A stretch of 32,543 bases of DNA from a virus. This document shows positions 15,211 through 20,758 of this stretch, piece after piece. The stretch lies in IMG/VR virus record IMGVR_UViG_3300032282_002846, positions 1 to 32,543 of that record; one strand, 5' to 3'. Made by a program: the position numbers and the translations under genes. The notes beneath the pieces were generated by a model. The model saw only the letters and a list, made by a program, of their open reading frames with translations, did no database searches and was not told where the DNA came from. Every line of letters starts with the position of its first letter. Position 1 is the first letter of the stretch.

Positions 15211-15596
15211 ACTGGGACGAATACGCTATGTCCATAGCTAAGGTAGTAGCTAAGAAAAGTAAAGACCCATGGAGACAAGTCGGCGCAGTAATCCTTAGAG
15301 AAGACAACTCCATAGCCTCAGTAGGGTACAACGGATTCCCCCAAGGTATAGAAGAAGACTGGTCAGACAGAGAAGAGAGAAGGAAGTACGTCATCCACGC
15401 AGAACAGAACGCCCTCAGATACACCCAACCCGGCGAAGGAAAGACACTCTGCTCCACCCTCCTACCTTGCTCAGACTGCTTAAAGACCATAGTAGCCTAT
15501 AAGATAAAAAGAGTCCTCTATAAAGACATCTACCAAACTGACCCAGCCGCCCTCCTAACAGCAGAAAAAATGGGAGTCACCTTAATCAAACTATGA
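15207..15596 (+). CDS. Deoxycytidylate (dCMP) deaminase
   Basis: A 129-aa zinc deaminase converting dCMP to dUMP for thymidylate synthesis. HAEQNA (H64, E66) and LPCSDC (C88, C91) form the zinc-binding catalytic site of the cytidine deaminase superfamily; the N-terminal W-x-x-VGAVI and GYNGFPQG segments are those of the dCMP deaminase/ComEB branch. Coupled by 4-nt overlaps to both neighbours. No thymidylate synthase is present in the window. Confidence 0.93.
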   Translation: MNWDEYAMSIAKVVAKKSKDPWRQVGAVILREDNSIASVGYNGFPQGIEEDWSDREERRKYVIHAEQNALRYTQPGEGKTLCSTLLPCSDCLKTIVAYKIKRVLYKDIYQTDPAALLTAEKMGVTLIKL

Positions 15597-15769
15597 AACA
15601 CAACAAACTCAACCTAGAATCAAATGTATCCCCAGATGACGCTAGAGTAGGTTACAAAACCCCAAGAAGGACAGACGAGATAAATAAAGCCTGTAACAAA
15701 TTCCTAGAATCCCGTGGAGTAAGCACTTCCTTCTTCCAGAAAAATAAGAAATGTCCGACCAAACCCTAG
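15593..15769 (+). CDS. Hypothetical small protein
   Basis: A 58-aa basic protein (MKHNKLNLESNVSPDDARVG) that overlaps the deaminase stop by 4 nt, continuing the coupled series. Two cysteines and a Lys-rich C-terminal end; no recognisable domain. Confidence 0.65.
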   Translation: MKHNKLNLESNVSPDDARVGYKTPRRTDEINKACNKFLESRGVSTSFFQKNKKCPTKP

Positions 15770-15831
15770 CCCTACTTCTAGCTTGGATAACAGTACTACT
15801 CTGCTTCTTCCTAGAGAATCGTTATCGTTAA
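15751..15831 (+). CDS. 26-aa single-span membrane peptide
   Basis: The frame begins MSDQTLALLLAW and is almost entirely one hydrophobic helix (residues 5-21) ending in a short charged tail ENRYR. It overlaps the previous gene by 19 bp and its TAA stop is the centre of a palindrome copy. Such one-helix peptides may be holin-like or signalling peptides. Size makes the call uncertain. Confidence 0.5.
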   Translation: MSDQTLALLLAWITVLLCFFLENRYR

Positions 15832-15837
15832 CGATAA
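15822..15837. repeat. Dispersed palindrome, copy 7
   Basis: TTATCGTTAACGATAA, fully symmetric. It contains the stop codon of the 26-aa membrane peptide and lies 12 bp upstream of the -35 box at 15850. Confidence 0.92.
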
Positions 15838-15849
15838 CCATATAGTCTA

Positions 15850-15878
15850 TTGACAAAGGAAAACACGAGTTTTTGTAT
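15850..15878 (+). promoter_or_regulatory. Possible promoter
   Basis: Perfect TTGACA at 15850-15855 with a 17-bp spacer to a poor -10 (TTGTAT). The -35 context TATTGACAAAGGA recurs at 17824, where the -10 is good. Confidence 0.35.
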
Positions 15879-15983
15879 TTGGAAATAGCAGTTTTTGTAG
15901 TATTTGGAGCCTACGTCAACGCTGAAGCCTTCGCCAGTTTGGGGTATGCCACCTGTCCCCCCATGCCGTCAGCCCTCCTATAA
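15879..15983 (+). CDS. Possible 34-aa hydrophobic peptide (TTG start)
   Basis: From TTG 15879 the frame encodes a hydrophobic segment (AVFVVFGAYVNAEAFASLG) followed by a Cys/Pro-rich end. It resembles a short membrane or lipoprotein-like peptide, but the TTG start has no ribosome site and no family is recognised. Confidence 0.25.
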   Translation: MEIAVFVVFGAYVNAEAFASLGYATCPPMPSALL

Positions 15984-16081
15984 GAAAATAGATTCCTTTA
16001 ATCTGCCATGCCAATAAAAACCAGTGGACAAAGAATCTGATTTCCCCTCGCAGAAATATCGTCCAACGATAAATATATTTA

Positions 16082-16110
16082 TTGACTTTCATGGTCTTTT
16101 ATCCTATCTT
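16082..16110 (+). promoter_or_regulatory. Predicted sigma70-type promoter
   Basis: TTGACT (16082-16087), 17-bp spacer, TATCTT (16105-16110). Matches are 5 of 6 and 4 of 6. It would drive the 239-aa gene and the membrane peptide up to the terminator at 17101. Confidence 0.55.
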
Positions 16111-16215
16111 AAAAGCATCGGGCAACGCATGAGTTGCAACGATATTGATCTTTGATAGTTTAAATCTTAATTTCTTTGCTTTGGTAATCTGCGGGCAATG
16201 TCCGAATTAATCGGC

Positions 16216-16254
16216 AGATATCACGAATATCTGATTTAAATCAATATCTGATTT
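16216..16254 (+). promoter_or_regulatory. Operator candidate with three ATATCT half sites
   Basis: AGATAT-CACGA-ATATCT (16216-16232) is a perfect 6-bp inverted repeat. AATATCTGATTT then occurs as a direct repeat at 16226 and 16243, 17 bp apart. Such clustered half sites in front of a gene suggest binding by a regulator, perhaps the gene product itself. Confidence 0.45.
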
Positions 16255-16285
16255 GAATGCATGGCACGTAGGTAAACCAAAGCAA

Positions 16286-17005
16286 ATGAAAGCAAACAAA
16301 GTAAAAACAGCGTCAGTGTCAATCGTTTGTGAATCAGTATCAATTGATTCAATGTTCAAGCGTAACTCCCTTGGATATCTCGAAAGCGGTAAAGCTTCGA
16401 GTGATATCAGCGTAGAGGATTCCGTTGGTTACGTTGTCAGCAAATTAGAGAGCGGGCAATCTGCGGTGCGCGAGGCTATCCTTTTCTCTGGATGGTTATT
16501 TAAAACCAAACCAGAGGAAGACGGGAAAGCCTTTGCCGATAAATTGAAAGAGCGTTGGAGCGGGTCGACCGTTCCCAATCTTATCAGCATAAGCAAGAGC
16601 CTATCTTTATTCGAGACTAAGGGTCTTAGTATTGCAAACGTGCGCGATCTTTACGGATTGCGGGAATGTTCAAAGCTTCTCAAGGGTGAAGACACTAGCA
16701 AACAAGCGGTTGCCTTATTAAACAAAGGAGAAAGCCCGCGAAATGTGAAAGAGAAACTTAGCCCAAAACAAGAGCCAAAACCAGAGCAAGAATCTACGCC
16801 CGTTGAAAGTGAATCGCTCGAAAATAAAGCGGCCATTCAAGAGGCCATCATTCTAACAGCGATTGAACGCTACGCGATCCTTGCTGACAATGAATCACGG
16901 TTAAAATTGACTAGACAAATCGTTTCAAAGATGAGCCTAGGGAATTATATCCTTGGTCACACGGACGCGATTAAAGCAATCCATGATCTCAAAGCGAAGA
17001 AATAA
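16286..17005 (+). CDS. Unknown 239-aa protein, possible DNA-binding
   Basis: The start is ATG 16286, because its leader GGTAAACCAAAGCAA resembles that of the gene at 20123 and the earlier TTG has no support. Residues 35-140 are helical (VGYVVSKLESGQSAVREAIL, WSGSTVPNLISISKSLSLFE); a Pro/Glu/Lys linker follows at about 158-185 (PKQEPKPEQE) and a helical C-terminal domain of 55 residues. Helical core, linker and helical tail would suit a DNA-binding or partition-type protein, but no HTH can be claimed. It has its own promoter and terminator, so it forms an independent unit. Confidence 0.65.
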   Translation: MKANKVKTASVSIVCESVSIDSMFKRNSLGYLESGKASSDISVEDSVGYVVSKLESGQSAVREAILFSGWLFKTKPEEDGKAFADKLKERWSGSTVPNLISISKSLSLFETKGLSIANVRDLYGLRECSKLLKGEDTSKQAVALLNKGESPRNVKEKLSPKQEPKPEQESTPVESESLENKAAIQEAIILTAIERYAILADNESRLKLTRQIVSKMSLGNYILGHTDAIKAIHDLKAKK

Positions 17006-17006
17006 G

Positions 17007-17093
17007 ATGAAAGAATATCACTGGACGTTTATCGTCCGTCTGCTCATATTGATTGCAATATGTGAAGGCATTCTCATATTGATGTACAGCTAA
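17007..17093 (+). CDS. 28-aa single-span membrane peptide
   Basis: Starting 1 bp after the previous stop, it encodes MKEYHWTFIVRLLI followed by a hydrophobic helix to the end. It is the last frame before a strong terminator. One of three such one-helix peptides in the window; function unknown. Confidence 0.5.
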   Translation: MKEYHWTFIVRLLILIAICEGILILMYS

Positions 17094-17100
17094 GAAATCA

Positions 17101-17130
17101 GGGCGATCCTTTCGAGGGTCGCCCTTTTTT
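17101..17130 (+). terminator. Strong intrinsic terminator
   Basis: GGGCGATCC and GGGTCGCCC form a 9-bp stem (one G-U) with loop TTTCGA, followed immediately by TTTTTT. It ends the 16286-17093 transcript. Confidence 0.92.
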
Positions 17131-17179
17131 CGGCTCTTTTTTTTGGCTCAAATCCGCCCGGCTGATTCACTTTACCTCT

Positions 17180-17746
17180 TCACGCTTCCTCTTCCTCTTT
17201 CACGTTATCGGTAACGATAATTCCCTCTTCCACTTCGGCGTTGTTATATTGCGTGGCTACCACTTCCACCTCTTCCGCTCTTTGTGGCCCCGTAACGTGC
17301 AATGAAATCATCGCATTTACGCTCATCGCCTTTCTGTCTCCTACGTTCTGGTCATCCAATCCTAGTGTTCGGCGTGATGTTTTATCTAATTCTGCCAGCA
17401 CTTCCAGCCTCTCTTTCTGGTCTTTGATGTTGCCTTGCTTTTTTCTGGCTACTATCTCGGCTCTTTCATCTGCCACTTCCTTGAGCATAAAGCGTAGATG
17501 TTGCTCTGTCTGCTCTTTCATAGCATCGATGATTGTTCGCTCTATAAGCCCCGTGGACTGGGTTCTAATGAGTTGACGCTGCTTTGACCATTGCCCTTTG
17601 ATCATGACGTTTTTAACGTAGAATCTGGATAGCCCAGTAAACTCAGGCATTTTCACGATGTCCGCCACTTCATGTCCTTGGATGTATAACGATCTCACTT
17701 TATCCATGTCCCACTTCTTTCTGGCGTTCGGGGTTTTCTGTTTCAT
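17180..17746 (-). CDS. Terminase-small-subunit-like HTH protein
   Basis: A 188-aa protein. Residues 10-60 look like the N-terminal HTH of phage small terminases: KKWDMDKVRSLYIQGHEVAD, then GLSRFYVKNVMIKGQWSKQR, the last part resembling the recognition-helix/W-S-x-Q-R end of that fold. A central helical region (about 65-130) would form the oligomer core, and the C terminus is very acidic. In packaging, TerS binds the genome's pac or cos site and loads TerL. It is separated from terL by about 9 kb and reads the other way, which is unusual, so another DNA-binding role is possible. Confidence 0.55.
   Translation of the reverse strand: MKQKTPNARKKWDMDKVRSLYIQGHEVADIVKMPEFTGLSRFYVKNVMIKGQWSKQRQLIRTQSTGLIERTIIDAMKEQTEQHLRFMLKEVADERAEIVARKKQGNIKDQKERLEVLAELDKTSRRTLGLDDQNVGDRKAMSVNAMISLHVTGPQRAEEVEVVATQYNNAEVEEGIIVTDNVKEEEEA
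17205..17220. repeat. Dispersed palindrome, copy 8
   Basis: TTATCGGTAACGATAA, perfect arms, near the 3' end of the TerS-like gene, read on the minus strand as I-V-T-D-N. Confidence 0.9.
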
Positions 17747-17761
17747 GGGCGAAAATGTAGG

Positions 17762-17777
17762 GTATCGTTAACGATAA
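17762..17777. repeat. Dispersed palindrome, copy 9
   Basis: GTATCGTTAACGATAA, one outer mismatch, 15 bp upstream of the TerS-like start codon. Confidence 0.88.
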
Positions 17778-17824
17778 ATCAATAAAATTATTTTGATTTA
17801 TTATCATTTATTTACACTAAACTA

Positions 17825-17853
17825 TTGACAAAGGAGGGGTCTTGTGCTATACT
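17825..17853 (+). promoter_or_regulatory. Strong predicted sigma70 promoter
   Basis: TTGACA (17825-17830), 17-bp spacer, TATACT (17848-17853): 6 of 6 and 5 of 6 matches with ideal spacing. It is the best promoter in the window and would drive ten small genes and the SNF2-type helicase up to the terminator at 22384. Confidence 0.8.
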
Positions 17854-17974
17854 ATTAATAGTCGGGGAAGAGGCAGTCTTTCAACGACAATCGCTATTTT
17901 ACAATTTAGGTTTTCAGTTTCGGTTTTTCGTGGCCTTGTCGTTCGCTTTGGGCGGCAAGGTTAATGTGGCTTGG

Positions 17975-17991
17975 TTATCGTTAAACGATAA
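17975..17991. repeat. Dispersed palindrome, copy 10 (5-bp centre)
   Basis: TTATCGTTAAACGATAA: perfect arms around a 5-nt centre, in the leader of the 81-aa gene and enclosed by GGCTTG/CAAGCC. Confidence 0.88.
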
Positions 17992-18051
17992 TCAATCGGT
18001 GACAAGCCCGTAAAGCATAACGCAAACGCAGAGTCATAACACACGAAAACA

Positions 18052-18297
18052 ATGAAAATAACAAAAAAAGAATTAGTTGGTAGGTTGGAATACCTATACA
18101 ACGTCACAGGCATTCACTTTGATCTTACTATCCAGTCTGCTGGTAAAGGTAAAGGTTACAGTATTATGAGCGGCGGGTCGCACGTTATGACTTATGGTCA
18201 CGTTCCCGCTGCCGTTCTGGATGCTTGTATCACAGCATTCTGCAAAGGATTTCACAGAGGTGAGAAGTTTGGTGATGAAGGGTTCAATACAAAATGA
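18052..18297 (+). CDS. Hypothetical phage protein
   Basis: An 81-aa protein (MKITKKELVGRLEYLYNVTG) with an N-terminal helix, a strand pair rich in Gly/Ser and a C-terminal helix AAVLDACITAFCKGF. Small proteins of this layout occur in phage early regions; function unknown. First gene after the strong promoter; its leader has no Shine-Dalgarno motif but ends ACACGAAAACA. Overlaps the next gene by 4 nt. Confidence 0.8.
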   Translation: MKITKKELVGRLEYLYNVTGIHFDLTIQSAGKGKGYSIMSGGSHVMTYGHVPAAVLDACITAFCKGFHRGEKFGDEGFNTK

Positions 18298-18533
18298 CTA
18301 CAAAAGATATCGTTTCCGATAGTGGTAAGAAGTATGTCATCCCAGTCATGTCCGATGAAGAGATGAAAGATGTGATGTTCGGCATGGGATGTCGCGGATG
18401 GTGTCTCACTTGTGGCGAGGAAGTTGATGGCGTTGAGCCTGACGCTCGTCGTTACCTCTGTGAGGCTTGTGATAACAAAACCGTCTATGGATATGAGGAG
18501 CTTCTGATCATGGACTTACTCATCATTAAGTAG
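18294..18533 (+). CDS. Small zinc-ribbon protein
   Basis: A 79-aa protein with CLTCGEEVDGVEPDARRYLC followed by EAC: two CxxC-type knuckles (C-x2-C, C-x2-C), a zinc ribbon, then VYGYEELLIM. Phage ribbons of this kind are frequent and uncharacterised; they may bind RNA polymerase or nucleic acid. Coupled to the preceding gene by a 4-nt overlap. A palindrome copy is inside (18307-18322). Confidence 0.8.
   Translation: MTTKDIVSDSGKKYVIPVMSDEEMKDVMFGMGCRGWCLTCGEEVDGVEPDARRYLCEACDNKTVYGYEELLIMDLLIIK
18307..18322. repeat. Dispersed palindrome, copy 11
   Basis: ATATCGTTTCCGATAG: core TATCG/CGATA perfect; inside the zinc-ribbon gene, read as D-I-V-S-D-S. Confidence 0.82.
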
Positions 18534-18612
18534 TTAGCTACTCTGCTCTGTTATCGTTAACGATAGCAGGGCAGCAAGCTGATTATAACCAATCAGCGAA
18601 AACACGAAACAA
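18534..18612 (+). ncRNA. Two-hairpin intergenic module B
   Basis: Hairpin 1 (18543-18574) is CTGCTCTGTTATCG/CGATAGCAGGGCAG: 14 bp with two G-U pairs and a TTAA loop, its tip being the dispersed palindrome. Hairpin 2 (18578-18597) is GCTGATT/AATCAGC. GAAAACACGAAACAA then leads into ATG 18613. There is no U-tract, so it is not an intrinsic terminator. Outer-arm wobble pairs point to an RNA structure. Confidence 0.6.
18551..18566. repeat. Dispersed palindrome, copy 12
   Basis: TTATCGTTAACGATAG, one outer mismatch, tip of hairpin 1 of module B. Confidence 0.88.
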
Positions 18613-19290
18613 ATGTATATTATACACGAAACCAACGACATTGTGGTCATAGCCACAAGAGCAAGCAAGAACATTAAGACTGGTCGCTCAATACAGATTT
18701 GGATTATGGATGCTCGTATGCATCCTACTGAATCTCGGAAAGGTGCTGACGCAGACAATCAATGTAATGGCTGTGAGTTTGCATCCAAGCAAGGTTGTTA
18801 TGTAAATGACAATCCTCTCGGTGCAATCTGGCGAGCATATCAACGTGGCTCTTATGAATATCTTCATATGGGAACACGGGAATGGCATGACTTCTTCTCT
18901 GTGCCTTACGTTCGCTTCGGTGCTTATGGCAATCCATCTCATCTCCCACTTGAGATGATTCATAGCATCACTAGCCTAGCTACTAGGATTACTGGTTACT
19001 TCCATGATTGGCATCAGATGCCAGTTGATCTAGCCAAGTCATATGGTCGTTACTTCATGGCATCTACCAATGCCGGTAATGTGGAGTATGCAAAGAACCT
19101 CGGTCTTCGCACGTTCACTGTCAGCGAGAAACCTCTCGTTAACGATATTGAATGTTTAGCAGATGCCAAGGGTCTTCAATGCTCTGAATGCGGCTTGTGT
19201 GATGGTAACAATCGCCGCTCTTCTCTTCCTTCAGTCTGGATTAACCCTCATGGTTACCAACTCAAGAAAGCTAAGGAGGCTATCGCGTGA
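18613..19290 (+). CDS. Cys-rich Gp88-like phage protein (DUF7227-type)
   Basis: A 225-aa protein. Features are a beta-rich start (VVIATRASKNIKTG), DNQCNGCEFASKQGCYVN with three closely spaced cysteines, VRFGAYGNPSHLPLE, a helix, GYFHDWHQ, and a C-terminal QCSECGLCDGNN cluster. This layout matches the mycobacteriophage Gp88-like family as I remember it; the function is unknown. Two Cys clusters could hold iron-sulfur or zinc. Preceded by module B with its AAACACGAAACAA leader and followed by a 4-nt overlap with a membrane peptide. Confidence 0.7.
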   Translation: MYIIHETNDIVVIATRASKNIKTGRSIQIWIMDARMHPTESRKGADADNQCNGCEFASKQGCYVNDNPLGAIWRAYQRGSYEYLHMGTREWHDFFSVPYVRFGAYGNPSHLPLEMIHSITSLATRITGYFHDWHQMPVDLAKSYGRYFMASTNAGNVEYAKNLGLRTFTVSEKPLVNDIECLADAKGLQCSECGLCDGNNRRSSLPSVWINPHGYQLKKAKEAIA

Positions 19291-19370
19291 GTAGAGATAC
19301 AATTATCTTCGTAGGGTTTATTCTCATATTCCAAATCACTATAATTCTATCTTATTTATGCTTGAAGTAA
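19287..19370 (+). CDS. 27-aa single-span membrane peptide (GTG start)
   Basis: GTG 19287 overlaps the previous stop by 4 nt and has the strong ribosome site AAGGAGG 8 nt upstream, in a genome where such sites are rare. The product is one hydrophobic helix (IIFVGFILIFQITIILSYL) ending in CLK. Overlaps the next start by 13 nt. Function unknown. Confidence 0.6.
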   Translation: MSRDTIIFVGFILIFQITIILSYLCLK

Positions 19371-19522
19371 CCAAGTCGAAGGCTAGGAAGCTCTTCGATG
19401 CTATCCCCAAGAAGCAGATCGGCGTATGTCGCGCCATTACTCCCAAGAAGTCTATCGTCACAATCATTACCAAGAAGGACAAGCAAGTCATCCGGGTATG
19501 TGACGGTAGATTCTATGCGTAG
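19358..19522 (+). CDS. Small basic protein
   Basis: A 54-aa Lys-rich protein beginning MLEVTKSKARKLFDAIPKKQ and ending in a strand-rich VIRVCDGRFYA. The short helix followed by strands could bind nucleic acid. Between a membrane peptide and module C; no family recognised. Confidence 0.65.
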   Translation: MLEVTKSKARKLFDAIPKKQIGVCRAITPKKSIVTIITKKDKQVIRVCDGRFYA

Positions 19523-19615
19523 TCAGACACTCTGGTGTTATCGGAAACGATAACGCCAGCAGTCTGCTTACATAGTGTAAGTAGAAAAACACGAAACAAT
19601 AAATAGAAAGAAAAC
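19523..19615 (+). ncRNA. Two-hairpin intergenic module C
   Basis: CAGAC (19524-19528) pairs with GTCTG (19562-19566) around CTGGTGTTATCG/CGATAACGCCAG (12 bp, one G-U, GAAA tetraloop). Hairpin 2 is CTTACA-TAG-TGTAAG (19567-19581). AAAAACACGAAACAA follows, then A-rich sequence to ATG 19616. Same order of parts as modules B and D with different stem sequences. Confidence 0.62.
19538..19553. repeat. Dispersed palindrome, copy 13
   Basis: TTATCGGAAACGATAA, perfect arms, tip of hairpin 1 of module C; in RNA its centre would be a GAAA tetraloop. Confidence 0.9.
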
Positions 19616-20041
19616 ATGACAAGAGAACAATACCTAGAAGTAAGAGTATATGACGAGCATTACAGCATTGAGTTAGATGATGCTACCAAAGAAATGCTGA
19701 ATGATACTTACTCACTCCATTGCGTTGGTGGCCCATTCAAATATCTCCCTGCTGGTGATGTGCTTTGTGACTATGACTATACAGCATTCCGCGAGGAGTG
19801 TAATAACTTCGCTGATCGCATGGTTAGAAATGGCGATTGGATTTATTATGATAATAACTACTGGGGTTCAGAAGTTTCGAAGTTCATAGTTGAGATCACC
19901 TCATCCATCAAGGATGTTGACCCAATCGAATGTACAGGCATCGAGCATCCCGGCTGGTATTACTTTGATTCTAGAGCAGGTTCCCAAGGGCCGTATGAAA
20001 GTGCAGAGGCTTGCTACGATCACGCTTGCGAAAATCAGTAG
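19616..20041 (+). CDS. Hypothetical acidic protein
   Basis: A 141-aa protein (MTREQYLEVRVYDEHYSIEL), acidic and rich in Tyr, Asp and Cys, ending HPGWYYFDSRAGSQGPYESA. The last part resembles short domains found in other small phage proteins, but no family can be named. It stands alone between modules C and D. Confidence 0.75.
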   Translation: MTREQYLEVRVYDEHYSIELDDATKEMLNDTYSLHCVGGPFKYLPAGDVLCDYDYTAFREECNNFADRMVRNGDWIYYDNNYWGSEVSKFIVEITSSIKDVDPIECTGIEHPGWYYFDSRAGSQGPYESAEACYDHACENQ

Positions 20042-20122
20042 ACAGACACTCTCCTCATTATCGTTTAACGATAGTGGGGAGCAGTCTGATTACATGGTGT
20101 AATCGGTAAAACCAAAACTAAA
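20042..20122 (+). ncRNA. Two-hairpin intergenic module D
   Basis: CAGAC (20043-20047) pairs with GTCTG (20084-20088) around CTCCTCATTATCG/CGATAGTGGGGAG (13 bp, two G-U). Hairpin 2 is GATTACA-TGG-TGTAATC (20088-20104). GGTAAAACCAAAACTAAA leads to ATG 20123. Differences from module C are partly compensatory (CTTACA/TGTAAG versus ATTACA/TGTAAT), supporting selection on pairing. Confidence 0.62.
20058..20074. repeat. Dispersed palindrome, copy 14 (5-bp centre)
   Basis: TTATCGTTTAACGATAG, one outer mismatch, tip of hairpin 1 of module D. Confidence 0.86.
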
Positions 20123-20374
20123 ATGATACAAGAAGTGAGAACAATAGATAAAGCAATAATCGACCAAATCAGATGCACAGGAACAATTCATTCCATTATG
20201 ATCACAGAGGATTGTGAAGGGTTTGAGACGTGCGTCTTAAAAGATCAATATTGTGGTGATATGTGCATCATCCAGTCAATCGCTGATGAGATACGAGTCA
20301 CTCATATTGATACCAACGAAGTAGATGTACTGAAAGCTATGCTTTGTGAGAACACACCAGATACACAGAAATAA
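20123..20374 (+). CDS. Hypothetical small protein
   Basis: An 83-aa acidic protein (MIQEVRTIDKAIIDQIRCTG) that looks like alternating strands and helices with four cysteines (RCTG, EDCEGFETC, YCGDMC). The Cys spacing could allow metal binding, but no family is recognised. Its leader is the end of module D. The next gene begins 4 bp after its stop. Confidence 0.72.
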   Translation: MIQEVRTIDKAIIDQIRCTGTIHSIMITEDCEGFETCVLKDQYCGDMCIIQSIADEIRVTHIDTNEVDVLKAMLCENTPDTQK

Positions 20375-20378
20375 ACCT

Positions 20379-20609
20379 ATGTTCACTATAAACGAATATG
20401 TAGTCCAAGGTGCAGAGAACTTTGAGCTTTATGCTCTTCTCCAGATCAAGGGCGCACTCAAGTTAGAAGTCGCGGGGATGAAGCATTCCCGTGGTTCCGC
20501 TTATGCCAAAGTTAAGAAAGACTTTGGATTCAAAGGTAACAAACAATCAGTTCTCAAACAACTGATTGCTCATATCAATAATAAATACAACACAGATATA
20601 GTCAAATGA
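20379..20609 (+). CDS. Hypothetical small helical protein
   Basis: A 76-aa protein from ATG 20379 (MFTINEYVVQGAENFELYAL). The run LQIKGALKLEVAGMKHSRGS followed by AYAKVKKDFGFKGNKQ suggests a helical nucleic-acid-binding domain; small phage proteins with a similar LKLE-GMK pattern are common, function unknown. Overlaps the next gene by 4 nt. Confidence 0.75.
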   Translation: MFTINEYVVQGAENFELYALLQIKGALKLEVAGMKHSRGSAYAKVKKDFGFKGNKQSVLKQLIAHINNKYNTDIVK

Positions 20610-20758
20610 GCTACATAGAAAAAGACCAAGCAACCTGCCTCCCACCAGAGGCATACATCCGACTCTGGCAAACCTCTTCCAAGTCACAAGAGATGCCAAA
20701 GTTCAAGTCAACTGTATACCCAGACAAGAAAGTGACAGCAATCAAATACGAGAAATGA
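20606..20758 (+). CDS. Hypothetical 50-aa protein
   Basis: A small basic protein (MSYIEKDQATCLPPEAYIRL) bracketed by two 4-nt overlaps, which strongly suggests it is translated. It probably serves the downstream helicase or is a translation relay. No family recognised. Confidence 0.65.
   Translation: MSYIEKDQATCLPPEAYIRLWQTSSKSQEMPKFKSTVYPDKKVTAIKYEK

Larger units (their letters stand above)
15984..16285 (+). promoter_or_regulatory. Regulatory stretch before the 239-aa gene
   Basis: There is no convincing gene here. It holds a degenerate palindrome (TATCGTCCAACGATA, 16057-16071), the promoter at 16082, a GCAAC/GTTGC hairpin (16122-16137), an ATCTGC/GCAGAT inverted repeat around 16189-16219, and three ATATCT-type half sites just before the gene (16216-16249). 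A transcript from the promoter would carry a structured leader of about 170 nt. Confidence 0.5.
17747..18051 (+). promoter_or_regulatory. Intergenic control region of the 18-22 kb operon
   Basis: A stretch of 305 bp without a credible gene. It contains two palindrome copies (17762, 17975), the promoter at 17825, a leader hairpin CCTTGTCG/CGGCAAGG (one G-U, about 17933-17960) and the outer pair GGCTTG/CAAGCC (17968-18008) around the second palindrome. It ends in ACACACGAAAACA before ATG 18052, like the leader ends of downstream genes. No riboswitch class is recognised. Confidence 0.55.

Noticed and set aside
16057-16071. TATCGTCCAACGATA as a full palindrome copy
   Set aside because: The arms match, but the 5-bp centre TCCAA is unlike the K-W-W-M centres; treated as degenerate and not counted.
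17825-18013. 62-codon plus-strand frame before the 18-kb operon
   Set aside because: It begins in the -35 box of the strong promoter and runs through the leader; no ribosome site or protein-like pattern.
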